From CBFDCQ01 sp965603355 (GTDB lineage Bacteria; Hydrogenedentota; CAZGCA01; CBFDCQ01): a stretch of 64,000 nucleotides of DNA. Location: the NCBI GenBank assembly GCA_965603355.1, contig CBFDCQ010000001.1:62001-126000 (forward strand), in the 5' to 3' direction. Each line of letters begins with the position of its first letter. The first letter of the stretch is position 1. Positions 25,592 to 35,008 of this stretch are shown here, piece by piece. Made by a program: the position numbers and the translations under genes. Below the pieces are notes generated by a model. The model did no database searches, was not told the origin of the DNA, and saw only the letters and a program-made list of their open reading frames with translations.

Positions 25592-26011
25592 TCAGATACC
25601 CTTCACTTCTATACCGTGTCGTGCAAGAAGGGCGGTGGTCACCCCCGTGCCCTCCGCCAAGCCGGCCTCGCAATGAACCTGCGTCACGCCGCACGAGGGA
25701 CTCCTATCCTTGAAGACCGCTCTATGCGCACCCAACGAGCGTGCCAGACGCAAGACCTCTTCAGCGCCTCGCAGAAAATGCTGCGTAACATCTCTGCCAT
25801 CTTCCGTGACGACAAATGCGTTGCCGTCGAGCACGTCCATTCCGTCACCGCCCACCAGGTGAGCTGTCTCACGCGGTGTGGGCAGACCGCCGAGCTGTTC
25901 CGGACAGACGGGCACACATGCGCTTTCCTTGCAGACAACGTTGTCCTCAGGCGCCGCGCTTCCGTCGTACCGGCAGCGAACCCCGAGAAGACAAGCGCTA
26001 ACGAGTAACAT
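25592..26011 (-). CDS. DUF523 family protein (YbbK-like)
   Basis: 139 residues from ATG 26011, with GGAGAG upstream. The N-terminal MLLVSACLLGVRCRYDG, the middle VPVCPEQLGGLPTPR and KDRSPSCG are the family's conserved cysteine-containing motifs. The biochemical role of DUF523 is not established; the cysteines suggest a metal or cluster site. It overlaps the end of the VanZ-like gene by 14 bases. The open frame extends farther upstream, but those residues do not resemble the family. Confidence 0.85.
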   Translation of the reverse strand: MLLVSACLLGVRCRYDGSAAPEDNVVCKESACVPVCPEQLGGLPTPRETAHLVGGDGMDVLDGNAFVVTEDGRDVTQHFLRGAEEVLRLARSLGAHRAVFKDRSPSCGVTQVHCEAGLAEGTGVTTALLARHGIEVKGI

Positions 26012-26474
26012 CGTCTGACATCTCTCCATGCTTACTGCGCAATTGCGCGCGGATGAACCCTGCCTGAACAGATACTGCTCCGAAAGCATCCGCGACGATA
26101 TCGCCCGGGTCACAGCTGCGGTACGATACAAGCTTCTGGACAATCTCGTTAAATGTGCCAAAGGCTACTGAGAAAACGACAGGAACAACAATAAGTTTCA
26201 CGGCACGATACGGGCGCTCGGCCTTTCTGAGGCTCATCGCGGCCAGCCAGCACAGCAGCGCGTAGCCGCAAAAATGGACTATCTTGTCGGCAAAAGGGAT
26301 GTCAAACAGCCGGTCGCCCGGCACCTCCGCAGCCAGCGACGCCCAGAAAATGATTCCAGCCCACACGATGGTGGCAAAGCCGTAACGCGGTTCGAAAATT
26401 CTAATCGCCAGTGTCCCTTTTTTTGCGTTCGTGTATGAATCCTTCCCGCCGCGACGCACACGCCCCGTGCACAT
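25998..26474 (-). CDS. VanZ-like membrane protein
   Basis: About 158 residues with four hydrophobic segments. The VanZ-like signature is visible: ADKIVHFCGYALLCWLAAMSL and GTFNEIVQKLVSYRSCDPGDIVADAFGA. Relatives are small integral membrane proteins of unclear function, one of which affects teicoplanin resistance. The start is uncertain. ATG 26474 avoids overlap with the upstream acyltransferase gene, but its ribosome-binding site is weak and a longer form from 26588 is open. Confidence 0.7.
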   Translation of the reverse strand: MCTGRVRRGGKDSYTNAKKGTLAIRIFEPRYGFATIVWAGIIFWASLAAEVPGDRLFDIPFADKIVHFCGYALLCWLAAMSLRKAERPYRAVKLIVVPVVFSVAFGTFNEIVQKLVSYRSCDPGDIVADAFGAVSVQAGFIRAQLRSKHGEMSDDVTR

Positions 26475-26532
26475 TTGAGAATCGGACCTGAAGGACCAGT
26501 CCGCAACGTGGCTCTCGAGCGAGATATCGTGG

Positions 26533-27450
26533 TTACTCTTTCCACATCGGGAAGAAGGTCGCAAATTGTCCCGGATGAGCGCCCACATATTTCTCGCACA
26601 CTTTCGCGTAAGCGCGGGTAAGCTCGCTTACGAGCTCGTTTCTATCGCCGCCCTGCCGTGGGTGAATCGGTTCCTCGAATATCAGTTCAAACGTGTTATC
26701 GGGCTGCCTGATCATAAACCCGGGCACAATGGGAGCGCCCGTCGCAATGGAGAATCTTGCGGGCCCCACCGGGAACTTCGCACGCTTGCCGAAATACTCG
26801 ATCTCAATGCCGGTCCCCGTGGGGTCCCTGTCTCCCACAAGACAAATCAGCTCGTTACGTCTTAGTGCTTCCAGACAGTGCCGTCCACCGCGCGTCAGCG
26901 AGTACATCTTGACCCCTTTCCGGGCACGCTGCCTGTTGAACAATCTGTTGACGCTGTGGTTGTCGTGATCAAGCGCCAGACCCGTCACCGGGTACCCGGC
27001 GTCAACCATCTTAACCCCGCCAAGCTCCGTGTTACTCAGATGAGCGCTGGTTAAGATGACTCCTCTTCCAAGGCTTCTCGCCTCGTCAACATTTTCTAAG
27101 CCCAGTACCTTCACACGATCTTCGAGAAAACGTCTGTCTATCCGCGAGTAACCGAAGAACTCCAGGATGGATTTCCCAAAGTTATTAAACGTCTCCCTTG
27201 CAACCTTGTCGATCTCCTCCTCGCTGGCTCCCTCGCCGAGGATGACACGCAAATTCGCTCTGATCCCCGCTTTGGACGCACGGCTGAGACGGTAGTTCAA
27301 CCACGCAACCCTGATCGCCAACCAGTATAAGGCCGGCCACGGCAAGGTTATCGCAATGAGTTTGACCACAATAAGAGTGAGATACTCAACCATTAAGCGC
27401 CGCCACCAAGGTCGATCATTCCGTCCCGAAAAAGAATTCTCCTCTACCAT
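26533..27450 (-). CDS. lpxL: Lipid A biosynthesis acyltransferase (LpxL/HtrB family)
   Basis: 305 residues with an N-terminal membrane helix (LIVVKLIAITLPWPALYWLAI). The catalytic Hx4(D/E) motif is SAHLSNTELGG, followed by GDRDPTGTGIEIEYFGKRAKFPVGPARFS. Such enzymes add a secondary acyl chain to lipid A precursors at the inner membrane. The protein indicates an outer membrane containing lipid A or a related glycolipid, unless it acts on another glycolipid as PatA-type relatives do. It heads a four-gene minus-strand envelope operon. Confidence 0.82.
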   Translation of the reverse strand: MVEENSFSGRNDRPWWRRLMVEYLTLIVVKLIAITLPWPALYWLAIRVAWLNYRLSRASKAGIRANLRVILGEGASEEEIDKVARETFNNFGKSILEFFGYSRIDRRFLEDRVKVLGLENVDEARSLGRGVILTSAHLSNTELGGVKMVDAGYPVTGLALDHDNHSVNRLFNRQRARKGVKMYSLTRGGRHCLEALRRNELICLVGDRDPTGTGIEIEYFGKRAKFPVGPARFSIATGAPIVPGFMIRQPDNTFELIFEEPIHPRQGGDRNELVSELTRAYAKVCEKYVGAHPGQFATFFPMWKE

Positions 27451-27682
27451 TTATCTTACCAGAAGTAGGCAAAAAACGCCAGACTATGGAACGTATCGTC
27501 GAGGCCATGGCCGAGAGCTACGGAGAGAACGGGACCCGAGATGGCGGCGCGAATGCAGGTGACTTGTGGAACTTGTCATGAAGAAAGTAGCGTTGGCGCG
27601 CTCGCGAGCGTGAGCCGAACTGACTCGGATTCGTTTCCGTCTTCCGGACTACATCCGGTCGGGATGTCTTCTTGCGCCTGGC

Positions 27683-30559
27683 CTATTTCGGACCGGCTTT
27701 GTCCTCGACTATGTCGCGCAGCGGTTGCCAATCCTTCGTGGTCTTGAGGCCTTCAGCAATCTCCCGGGTAGCGACCAGGTCGTCCTCCGAGCTTCTGAGG
27801 ACGGTGGGCGTGATGAAGACGACGAGTTCCACTGTTTCGTGTATGGAATCCTTCTTTCTGAACGGTATGCCGAGCACCGGGATATGGCCGAGTATCGGAA
27901 CCCGCCGGATTTGCTCGGTGTCGGTATTTCGTACGATTCCACCGACGACCATCGTGTCACCGCTCTTGACAGCCAGCTCCGTGTTGAACAGTCGCTTATC
28001 GATGACCGGGGCGCCTCCGATGTCCTCGCCCGCCCGAATCTGAGATGCTTCGAGTTCCACCTTCATTACCGCTTTGTCTATGTCGTTTATGTTCGGAGTG
28101 ATTTTCAGCTTGGTCCCGGCCTCCTTCGGCGAGAACGACTGAGTCACGCCACCCTGTGGAGTCGCCTGACTGGTCGTGGGGTACAGGAACTCGGTCCCCG
28201 CAAATATGTCGCCCGGCTCGTTGTTGTTCATGACAAGAGTCGGCACTGCGAGGACGCGTGTATCAGAGTGGCGTTGCAGAAACTGAACCAGCAAGTTAAC
28301 GCTGACATCGCCCCTGAGGATGGCGTTTCCGCGGATGTCCTCCCACGTTACACCGAACGTGGACATCAGACCGTTATCAAAGTCGCTGCTCGAAAAGGCG
28401 CCCTGGCTCGAGCTGAACCGAGTGCCGATCCGAGATTCCCTGGTTGTTGTAATTTCGACCAGACGCACCCGGACCTGGACCTTCGGCGATTCGACATCAA
28501 GTTTCTGGATCAGTTCCTTCAGCAGTTCGAAATTCTGGACCGCGGTTGTAACGAGAAGAGAGTTGGTGCGCGTATCGGGTACGACACGGACCTGTCCGAT
28601 CAGATTACTGATTGCGCGCTCCTCCTTCTTCTGCGGAGAGCCGTAGAGCCAGGCGAACTGCGTGCTTCGCGCCTCTTCCTCCTCAGTCTGACGTCTTTCG
28701 GGCATGCGAGCGCCCTCACGGGCAAACAGGCCATTCAGTTGGTCGGCGACAGCGCTCGCCTTGGCGTTCTTCAGAGTCACAACCATCGTGTTGGCGGCAT
28801 CGGGACTGAACTTGTCCAGATCCGTGATGAACTTACCAATTATCTTGAAGTTTTCCTTGTTATTCGTCGTCACAATGATCGAGTTGGTTGTGGTTTCAGG
28901 CACGAAACGCACTTTACCGTACAGCCTGCCCACCTCCTCCTTTGTGCCTCCGTACCGCCCGAACATATAGTCGTAATACCCACTGGTACCCGCCGTATCT
29001 TCCGCACCGAATATCTTATTCAAGACGTCGGTCATCTCCTTGGCGTCGACGTAGCGTATCCGGAAGATGCGTGGAGCCACCTGCTCCGCATCGATCGGCT
29101 GATCGAGCTTTTCAATCAACTTGCTGATCTTCTCGAACTCGCTCGGCTTAGCTATTGCGATGACCGAGTTGGTACGACGTTCCGGGACAAACCGGGTCTT
29201 CGCCTGCTGCTGCCGCCGCGGGTAGTAAAACATCATGGAGTAATAGTCCTGCTGCATGCCGCTATAGAGGCTGTTCATCTGCTCGGAGATATCCTCGGCA
29301 TCGGCGTATTCCAGCGGGTACGTCTTGGTCATAGTCTGGACCGACTCCTCGGTGTCCAGCTCGTCAACGACATCCTTGATCAGCGCGAAGTTCTCTGCCG
29401 AACTCAGCACCAGCAGAGAGCCCGAGCGGTCGTCGGCCGTGATCTCGACCATATCCCGCACACGTTTTTCAGGGCGCCTCCTGAAGAGAGACGTTAGTTG
29501 CGACGCCAGGTCCCTGGCATCGGCGTACTTGAGCATCAGGGACCGCATCTGCAACTCCTGCGGTCGCGCTCTGTCGAGCTCATCGACAAGGCTCTTCGCT
29601 TTGCCGGTCAGCTCTTTCGGGACGACCACGACAAGCCAGTTCGCGGCCTTATACGGCACGACTTCCACCCCGCCGCCGCCCGGCGGCGCACCGCCCGGTT
29701 TGCCTGGCTGGGGTCTTCCGTCCGGCGGCTTGCCTTGTTTGGGCTTGCCCGGCTGTGCACCACCGGCCTTCTGCGCGAGCGCGCCGAGCACGGACTTAAG
29801 GATTGGCGCAATGGCTTCGGCATCGGCCTGCTTCAGCTCGAATATCTGCACCTGCCTCTGATCGCTGGTCAGGACGTCCAGTTGCGCAACCACAGCTTCG
29901 ATGTTAGCGACACGATTGGCGCTGTCAGTAACGATGATCTGTTTCGATGACGGATGTGCCAACATCGACCCGGTCCCGCTCAAGAGCTCTTTGACGAGTT
30001 TCTCGATCTCCGCGACATCCGCGAATCGAATCGGTATGGATTTCCTGACTATTCCCCCCGGCAGCTCTTCGACTCCTGCCGGCAGAAGTTCAACGACAGT
30101 CTCTTTGAGGAGCTCGGCGGGTATTAGTTTGATGGTGTCGTTGCTCGCGACGACCGCCACCTTCTCCAGGAGCAATGCCTCACAAATCAGCGCAAACGCT
30201 TTCTCCTTGCTCACCTTCTCCGGGCTGAAGACGTTTAGTTGCGCCTTGACGTCCTTATGTTTCACGACGAACTTGCCGGTGATCTCGGCTATGAATTTCA
30301 CCACCTGGTCGACGGGTACGTTATTGAGATTCACTGGAACCTTGTCAGGGTCCGTCTCTTCAGCGGCGGCTTCCTCGGCCTCCGGGCTCTCCGGCAGGGC
30401 GGTTTCCGGGGTTTCCCCAGTCTCGTCGGCGGCAACCGCCTCGCTCTCAACCTCACTCACCTCCTGAGCGAAGATAAGTGTGGGCGAAAGTGACAAGAAC
30501 CAGGCCATTATCACGAACAGCACGCCAAATCGGTGGATGTTTCTTCTGGCACGTTTCAT
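27683..30559 (-). CDS. gspD: Type II secretion secretin GspD
   Basis: 958 residues from ATG 30559, with AGAGGGG upstream. A signal peptide is followed by a Glu-rich segment and an N0 domain (VPVNLNNVPVDQVVKFIAEITGKFVV). Several N1-N3 repeats carry the typical RTNSVIAIAKP, TTNSIIVTTNN and RTNSLLVTTAV segments. The C-terminal secretin domain has SGDTMVVGGIVRNTDTEQIRRVPILGHIPVLGIPFR. It is long for the family because of an inserted Gly/Pro/Lys-rich stretch (GGAQPGKPKQGKPPDGRP and following) and an extra N-domain. It forms the outer-membrane channel and is the last gene of the T2SS operon. Confidence 0.93.
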   Translation of the reverse strand: MKRARRNIHRFGVLFVIMAWFLSLSPTLIFAQEVSEVESEAVAADETGETPETALPESPEAEEAAAEETDPDKVPVNLNNVPVDQVVKFIAEITGKFVVKHKDVKAQLNVFSPEKVSKEKAFALICEALLLEKVAVVASNDTIKLIPAELLKETVVELLPAGVEELPGGIVRKSIPIRFADVAEIEKLVKELLSGTGSMLAHPSSKQIIVTDSANRVANIEAVVAQLDVLTSDQRQVQIFELKQADAEAIAPILKSVLGALAQKAGGAQPGKPKQGKPPDGRPQPGKPGGAPPGGGGVEVVPYKAANWLVVVVPKELTGKAKSLVDELDRARPQELQMRSLMLKYADARDLASQLTSLFRRRPEKRVRDMVEITADDRSGSLLVLSSAENFALIKDVVDELDTEESVQTMTKTYPLEYADAEDISEQMNSLYSGMQQDYYSMMFYYPRRQQQAKTRFVPERRTNSVIAIAKPSEFEKISKLIEKLDQPIDAEQVAPRIFRIRYVDAKEMTDVLNKIFGAEDTAGTSGYYDYMFGRYGGTKEEVGRLYGKVRFVPETTTNSIIVTTNNKENFKIIGKFITDLDKFSPDAANTMVVTLKNAKASAVADQLNGLFAREGARMPERRQTEEEEARSTQFAWLYGSPQKKEERAISNLIGQVRVVPDTRTNSLLVTTAVQNFELLKELIQKLDVESPKVQVRVRLVEITTTRESRIGTRFSSSQGAFSSSDFDNGLMSTFGVTWEDIRGNAILRGDVSVNLLVQFLQRHSDTRVLAVPTLVMNNNEPGDIFAGTEFLYPTTSQATPQGGVTQSFSPKEAGTKLKITPNINDIDKAVMKVELEASQIRAGEDIGGAPVIDKRLFNTELAVKSGDTMVVGGIVRNTDTEQIRRVPILGHIPVLGIPFRKKDSIHETVELVVFITPTVLRSSEDDLVATREIAEGLKTTKDWQPLRDIVEDKAGPK

Positions 30560-30590
30560 TGTTATCACCCCTCTTGCTTGCTCTCTGCCA

Positions 30591-31298
30591 TCATTCCTCT
30601 ATGGTAGAATACCTTCTCAAGGATCTTAGACCAACCGATCCGCCGCGCCTGGGCTGGACCGGTTCCGTACTCGCCGCGTCCGGCGAAGTTTGTTGTTGCA
30701 CCTCAGCGCCCGGGGGACTTTGTTGCGGCGGCTCAGCGACGGCTGGCCTCGGACCTCCGGGTCCGGGTACCGGCCCCGGTCCGGGCATCCCACGCGGTCC
30801 CGGCGCCCCGGGCGGCCCTCCTTGTTGCCCCGGCGCCCCCTGCTTGAGTTCCGGAAAGACCGTTATAGTTTTCTGCTTGCCCTCGATCTCGACGACCACC
30901 TTATCACTGCCGATCTCGACGAGCTTGCCCCCTTGAGGAAGCTGCGTTCCGACCTCATACAATTTCGCGTCTTTCGGCGAAGTGCCGAGCAGCGCGCGGT
31001 TGCCCATCACGCCCATCAGCATCAATTTTGGCGGCCGCGCCTGCACCTTTGTCCCTATGACACCTTTCTCGAAGATGACATCGTATGCCTCGATGGTCCT
31101 CGCTACATTTCTCTCCGGCGGCGCACCGCTGCTACTTCTCAAGTACTGCGCCAGCCTCCTTCCAAGAGGCAGCGTGAGGCCGAAACGCACGCCCTGAACA
31201 AGCAGCAGGACCGCCATAACAGCGGCGAGCGCCAGCAAACACTTGTCCGGGCCCCATTCTCGCAACTTCGCTAATGCTCGTGCAGCAACGTCCCTCAT
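30591..31298 (-). CDS. gspC: GspC/PilP-like T2SS periplasmic connector with collagen-like segment
   Basis: 235 residues. One N-terminal helix (CLLALAAVMAVLLLVQGVRFGL) is followed by a periplasmic HR-like domain (LMLMGVMGNRALLGTSPKDAKLYEVGTQLPQGGKLVEIGSDKVVVEIEGKQKTITVFPE), which is the GspC/PilP core that docks on the secretin. After it come about 30 residues rich in Gly-X-Pro triplets (GAPGQQGGPPGAPGPRGMPG and on), then a Gln/Pro tail. The gene lies where pilP sits in pilMNOPQ clusters. ATG 31298 or the overlapping GTG 31304 could be the start. Confidence 0.78.
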   Translation of the reverse strand: MRDVAARALAKLREWGPDKCLLALAAVMAVLLLVQGVRFGLTLPLGRRLAQYLRSSSGAPPERNVARTIEAYDVIFEKGVIGTKVQARPPKLMLMGVMGNRALLGTSPKDAKLYEVGTQLPQGGKLVEIGSDKVVVEIEGKQKTITVFPELKQGAPGQQGGPPGAPGPRGMPGPGPVPGPGGPRPAVAEPPQQSPPGAEVQQQTSPDAASTEPVQPRRGGSVGLRSLRRYSTIEE

Positions 31299-31300
31299 GA

Positions 31301-32008
31301 TCACCCCGCTATTGCCTCATATCCCACGACATCGAGGGTGGTCGCGACGTTACCACCCTTCTTAAGATCACGACGCAACTGGATACTCTCGACTCGGATG
31401 AGTCGTTCCCCCTTCTCGATCGCGTACAGCAGTTTGATTAGGTTCTCGATGTTGCTCTCGATATTGACCTTCAGCGCTACCGCACCAAAATGCTTGTTGC
31501 TTTTCCCGGCGCTGGCACGTTTCCTGGGCGAAATCCGTTTGATATTCACTCCGGATGTCTTGGCAATTCGTTCAAGATGCGCGGCCAGACAAACGCCGCT
31601 CGATCCCGTCCCGGAGTTCTGTTCTACGGCCACTGCCGCAGGATCGGCAGTCTCCTCGGCTGGAGAAGGTTCTTTCTCGGTTTCTCCGGGGTTGCCGCCT
31701 TCGGCGTCCGCAGCCGACTCCCCTGACCCGGGCATCGCCGCGTCAGGACGCTTTTGAACCGCCAAGTCCTCCGGGCAGGTCAACGCGCCGAGCCTGCTGA
31801 CCAGAACGTTCCGCGTCCTCACGAGAGAACCCTGTCGGCGCGCACGCTCGCGAAGCTCTGTTATTTGCCGAAGTCTTGGTTTGAGGTCGTTTCCCCTCCA
31901 GGACCATGCTCGTGCCAGCGGCGCAACAACATACGCGTATAGAACGACCAATCCTACAATTATTGCTCCGATAACAGCCGCCTTCTTCTCTCTACCCGTG
32001 AGATTCAT
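31301..32008 (-). CDS. gspM: GspM/PilO-like T2SS inner-membrane assembly protein
   Basis: 235 residues from ATG 32008, with a GGGAGGTAGG ribosome-binding site. A short cytoplasmic N-terminus and one helix (AAVIGAIIVGLVVLYAYVVAPLARAW) precede a coiled coil (LRQITELRERARRQG). An acidic, Ala/Pro-rich insertion follows, then a ferredoxin-like periplasmic domain (VALKVNIESNIENLIKLLYAIEKGERLIRVESIQLRRD). This is the GspM/PilO architecture. It partners the GspL-like protein encoded immediately upstream. Confidence 0.8.
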   Translation of the reverse strand: MNLTGREKKAAVIGAIIVGLVVLYAYVVAPLARAWSWRGNDLKPRLRQITELRERARRQGSLVRTRNVLVSRLGALTCPEDLAVQKRPDAAMPGSGESAADAEGGNPGETEKEPSPAEETADPAAVAVEQNSGTGSSGVCLAAHLERIAKTSGVNIKRISPRKRASAGKSNKHFGAVALKVNIESNIENLIKLLYAIEKGERLIRVESIQLRRDLKKGGNVATTLDVVGYEAIAG

Positions 32009-32010
32009 CG

Positions 32011-33444
32011 TCACCTACCTCCCAAGCCCCCTCTCAACTCGCACGTAATCTGAAAATTGAACTCTTTTTCTCCCCGCGTCGCTCCCCGGAAGCTCGGGTT
32101 TGCCAGCAACTTCGATGCGCGCATTGCGGATATCGCTTTGTCCGACGCCTCCTCCACGGATTTCGTTTTTCCCGCAATCGTCACCTCTCCCTTTGCAGTG
32201 ATCTTCAATATTTCAACCTTAATACCACCCGGCAGCGCCTCCGTGATGGGAATGAGCGCATCCAGGATCGATCGCTGACGCCTGCTCTCGTACTGGAGGA
32301 TGTCCACCTCGTCCTCCACGCTTGTCAGGTCTTGCAGGAGGGGGCGGCTATCTTCGATGGTACGTTTGGCAGCACTCATCTGAGCAGCCCGCACACCGAA
32401 CGCCGCCGCAATCAGTTCCACAAGAAGCAGAGCGTTTGCGCATATAAGCGCGACCCTCTTATTGCGCAGGTTAACCTCTCTGAATCTCCTCGCCTGCCGA
32501 CGCAGCGCAGGGGCAGCCGCTCGCTCACCACGCAACCTGTGGTGCGCCGCGATCAGCGCACCGACGCACTCGGGGTATCTTTCAAGCAGCTCACCACCCA
32601 CAGTCGCAGATTCGGGTACGTGCACGATTTCAGGAAGAGCGGCCTGTTCAACGGGTCGCTTCAGACGTGCCCCCAGTGCGTCAACGAACCCTTCGACACC
32701 CATCCCCTCACCGGCGACAAGAACGCGTTCAGGCCCATCTCCTCCCGTGCGCAGCAGATAATCGTATAGGGACTGGTCCAGCTCATTGACCAGCCCGGAA
32801 ACCCACGTGGCGTCCGGGCGTCCGTCTCCAGTCGGCGCCATGTCCAACGAAATACGGCGCACGTAGCGCAGCTTGCCCGCATGCGCTATCGCCAGGGTAG
32901 CTCTCTTTGCTCCGACACTGACCAAGGCGACGGTATCGACCGCCGGGCCACACGCGACGGCCAACTCAGCCAGGCACGTCCCATCGAACTCGACGCTGGT
33001 GCAGCGCTTCTTTTTCGCGCGCAGTTCTCCCTCTGCCTCCTCAATCTCGGCGTTGCGGGTAGCGATCACCAGGACGGTTCCGGCGTCTGTACCCCCGTTG
33101 TCCTGTCGCTCCCACACCCACGTGCTTTCTGCGACAGGGTAGGGGAGTTCTGTTTCGAGACGCAAAGCCACCATCCGGCGCATCTCGTCGGACGACGCAT
33201 CCGGCACTTCGATCGATCGGCAGACCGCCGTGTCGGAACTCGACACGAGAACCACGTCGCCGTTGTTTGCAAACTCCGCGAAATCCGGCCCCGAGGAGGC
33301 GGCACTCGCTTCGTCAGCGCTTTTCAGGATCTCGGCTCGCGATACGGTGACGCGGTCGCCGCCTACCTCGGCCTCAACCGCTTTCCACTCCTTACCACTG
33401 GTCCGTTCCAGGACCAGTACGCGGCGATTCTTCACAGTCTGCAA
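32011..33444 (-). CDS. gspL: GspL-like protein (fused PilM-PilN architecture)
   Basis: 477 residues. The first about 330 form a cytoplasmic actin-like domain of the PilM/GspL type (VDTVALVSVGAKRATLAIAHAGKLRYVRRI). One helix (ALICANALLLVELIAAAFGV) follows, then a PilN-like periplasmic part ending in the GATRGEKEFNFQITCELRGG strand region. GspL recruits the GspE ATPase to the inner-membrane platform. The apparent start is TTG 33444, six bases after an AGAGGGG ribosome-binding site. GTG 33435 is an alternative. Confidence 0.82.
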   Translation of the reverse strand: MQTVKNRRVLVLERTSGKEWKAVEAEVGGDRVTVSRAEILKSADEASAASSGPDFAEFANNGDVVLVSSSDTAVCRSIEVPDASSDEMRRMVALRLETELPYPVAESTWVWERQDNGGTDAGTVLVIATRNAEIEEAEGELRAKKKRCTSVEFDGTCLAELAVACGPAVDTVALVSVGAKRATLAIAHAGKLRYVRRISLDMAPTGDGRPDATWVSGLVNELDQSLYDYLLRTGGDGPERVLVAGEGMGVEGFVDALGARLKRPVEQAALPEIVHVPESATVGGELLERYPECVGALIAAHHRLRGERAAAPALRRQARRFREVNLRNKRVALICANALLLVELIAAAFGVRAAQMSAAKRTIEDSRPLLQDLTSVEDEVDILQYESRRQRSILDALIPITEALPGGIKVEILKITAKGEVTIAGKTKSVEEASDKAISAMRASKLLANPSFRGATRGEKEFNFQITCELRGGLGGR

Positions 33445-33484
33445 AGCTCACCCCTCTCGGTTCGTCCCGTCGATTCTCCTCGGA

Positions 33485-35008
33485 CTATTCCAGTTCACGC
33501 CAATACCCAATCTTCACCTGATTCTCAGTTCGGTCAATAACGGCGCTAACACAGCAGTACGTATTTCCGGTCCCAACAACGCCGAACGATCGGACATTGA
33601 ATACGTCCGATCTGGCGCTAATGTGCGGCCATACCTCCTTGAATACCTCCAACGTTATCCCATCAACATCGAGCAGCTCTGCCTCCGTCTGGAAACCGGT
33701 CTTGCGCCCTTGTCGCGACTGTACAATCTGCCGCGCGAGAGCATCATCAAGCCCGGGCAGGCAAGCGAGCACTTCGCGGGGTGCGGTGTTGATGTTGACA
33801 ACGCCTTTTCGCACTTCGCCCTCTGCCGTCGTTACCAGGTCGGCGATCTGCCGGAACTTTCCCATGTCGAAAGCTTTCTGGCCGGTTCCTTGCGTGGCCG
33901 TCTGCTGTTGTCTCTGTTCGCCGCGCCCAGCGCGTTCCGACTCATCCGGTTGCTCTGGCCTCGGCCGGCCGGGCTCCGACCGACTCTCAGGTTCCCCCTC
34001 GGTCTCCTCCTCCTCGTCGCCATTGCCCTCGGGCTTTTCCTCTTCTCCCCCAGCCTGAGGAGGCCCACCCCTCGGCCCTTCCCGTTCCGGCCCTCCCTCT
34101 CTTCTTTCTCTCCCGTCCGGCCTGTCCGGCTGCTCCTCGGGCTTTTTCTCCACGAGTTCGACATCCAGCAAGTCCACAATTGCGGCGAACTTGTTCTTCT
34201 CACGATGCGCCACGATGGACTCGGCTTCCTGAGAGGATATGCCGGTTACCGATTTGGCGATATCCTCCGCGCCGGCGCTATTCAGGTCGACACGTTTGTT
34301 TCCGTCGGCGGTGACGTTGCGTGCCGCGGACCACGTCGTGAGATACGCCGTAAGGCCCTCGTCGAGCACGCCGTCAGCGTCGTCCGGCGGCCAACTCTGG
34401 TCACCGTCATTCTCGTTCGGGTCAAGAAGACCGTTACTGTTCTGATCCTCACCATACAATACAAGAAAGTCAACGTTCTCAAGCAGGAGCAAGTCATTCA
34501 AATCGTGAAGCTCTTCCTGCTTTCTCAGGGCCAATATCCCGGCCACAAGATCCGCATCCATCCTGGGCACCACGTCCAATATCGACTCCTCTGCGGTATT
34601 CACATTGATCTTCGCCGCTTCGTCCCCAATACCATAGACCGGCTCGCCGGCAGTATCCATTCCCACGTAAAGAGTGTACGATCCGTCGCCAAGCTCGACG
34701 TTCTGGTAGACGCGCGTCTGGCTTTCCCGGAGGTCCGCCTGTGCTTGCACCTTGTTCCTCCCTTCAACCAACTCGGCGATAGTCCTCTCCACGCCTGCTC
34801 GAGCCAGGAATAGGGCCTTTGCAGCACCGCTCGTGCTTGCCGTCACCTGCATGCGGAGGTGCGACGAGAACTTCAGCTCCAGGGCCACCGCGCAAAGGAT
34901 CGCCATAATCCAGAGCACGAACACCAACGCCATACCGCGCTCGGACGGCCCTCTATTGAGCCATGATCGGGACCGTTGTATTGAACACCATCGGGTTTTC
35001 GATCTCAT
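33485..35008 (-). CDS. gspK: GspK minor pseudopilin
   Basis: About 507 residues. The leader ends ...SERG and the mature helix starts MALVFVLWIMAILCAVALEL. The large globular part has helix-hairpin-helix-like GspK segments (INVNTAEESILDVVPRMDADLVAGILALR and INTAPREVLACLPGLDDALARQIVQSR). Between them is a long low-complexity insertion rich in Arg, Glu, Gly and Pro, which makes the protein larger than usual (about 320). The start is uncertain; ATG 35008 overlaps gspJ by 56 bases and is the only ATG upstream of the cleavage site. Confidence 0.85.
   Translation of the reverse strand: MRSKTRWCSIQRSRSWLNRGPSERGMALVFVLWIMAILCAVALELKFSSHLRMQVTASTSGAAKALFLARAGVERTIAELVEGRNKVQAQADLRESQTRVYQNVELGDGSYTLYVGMDTAGEPVYGIGDEAAKINVNTAEESILDVVPRMDADLVAGILALRKQEELHDLNDLLLLENVDFLVLYGEDQNSNGLLDPNENDGDQSWPPDDADGVLDEGLTAYLTTWSAARNVTADGNKRVDLNSAGAEDIAKSVTGISSQEAESIVAHREKNKFAAIVDLLDVELVEKKPEEQPDRPDGRERREGGPEREGPRGGPPQAGGEEEKPEGNGDEEEETEGEPESRSEPGRPRPEQPDESERAGRGEQRQQQTATQGTGQKAFDMGKFRQIADLVTTAEGEVRKGVVNINTAPREVLACLPGLDDALARQIVQSRQGRKTGFQTEAELLDVDGITLEVFKEVWPHISARSDVFNVRSFGVVGTGNTYCCVSAVIDRTENQVKIGYWRELE

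Noticed and set aside
27451..27682. Short plus-strand frames between lpxL and gspD
   Set aside because: They lack ribosome-binding sites and run into the 3' end of gspD on the other strand; the 232-base gap appears empty.
27725..29497. Plus-strand frame of 590 codons antisense to gspD
   Set aside because: The minus-strand secretin has clear motifs along the whole stretch; the antisense frame reflects codon bias.
33230..34813. Plus-strand frame of 527 codons antisense to gspK and gspL
   Set aside because: It covers the ends of two clear T2SS genes, is Pro/Leu/Arg-rich, and has no domain or ribosome-binding site.
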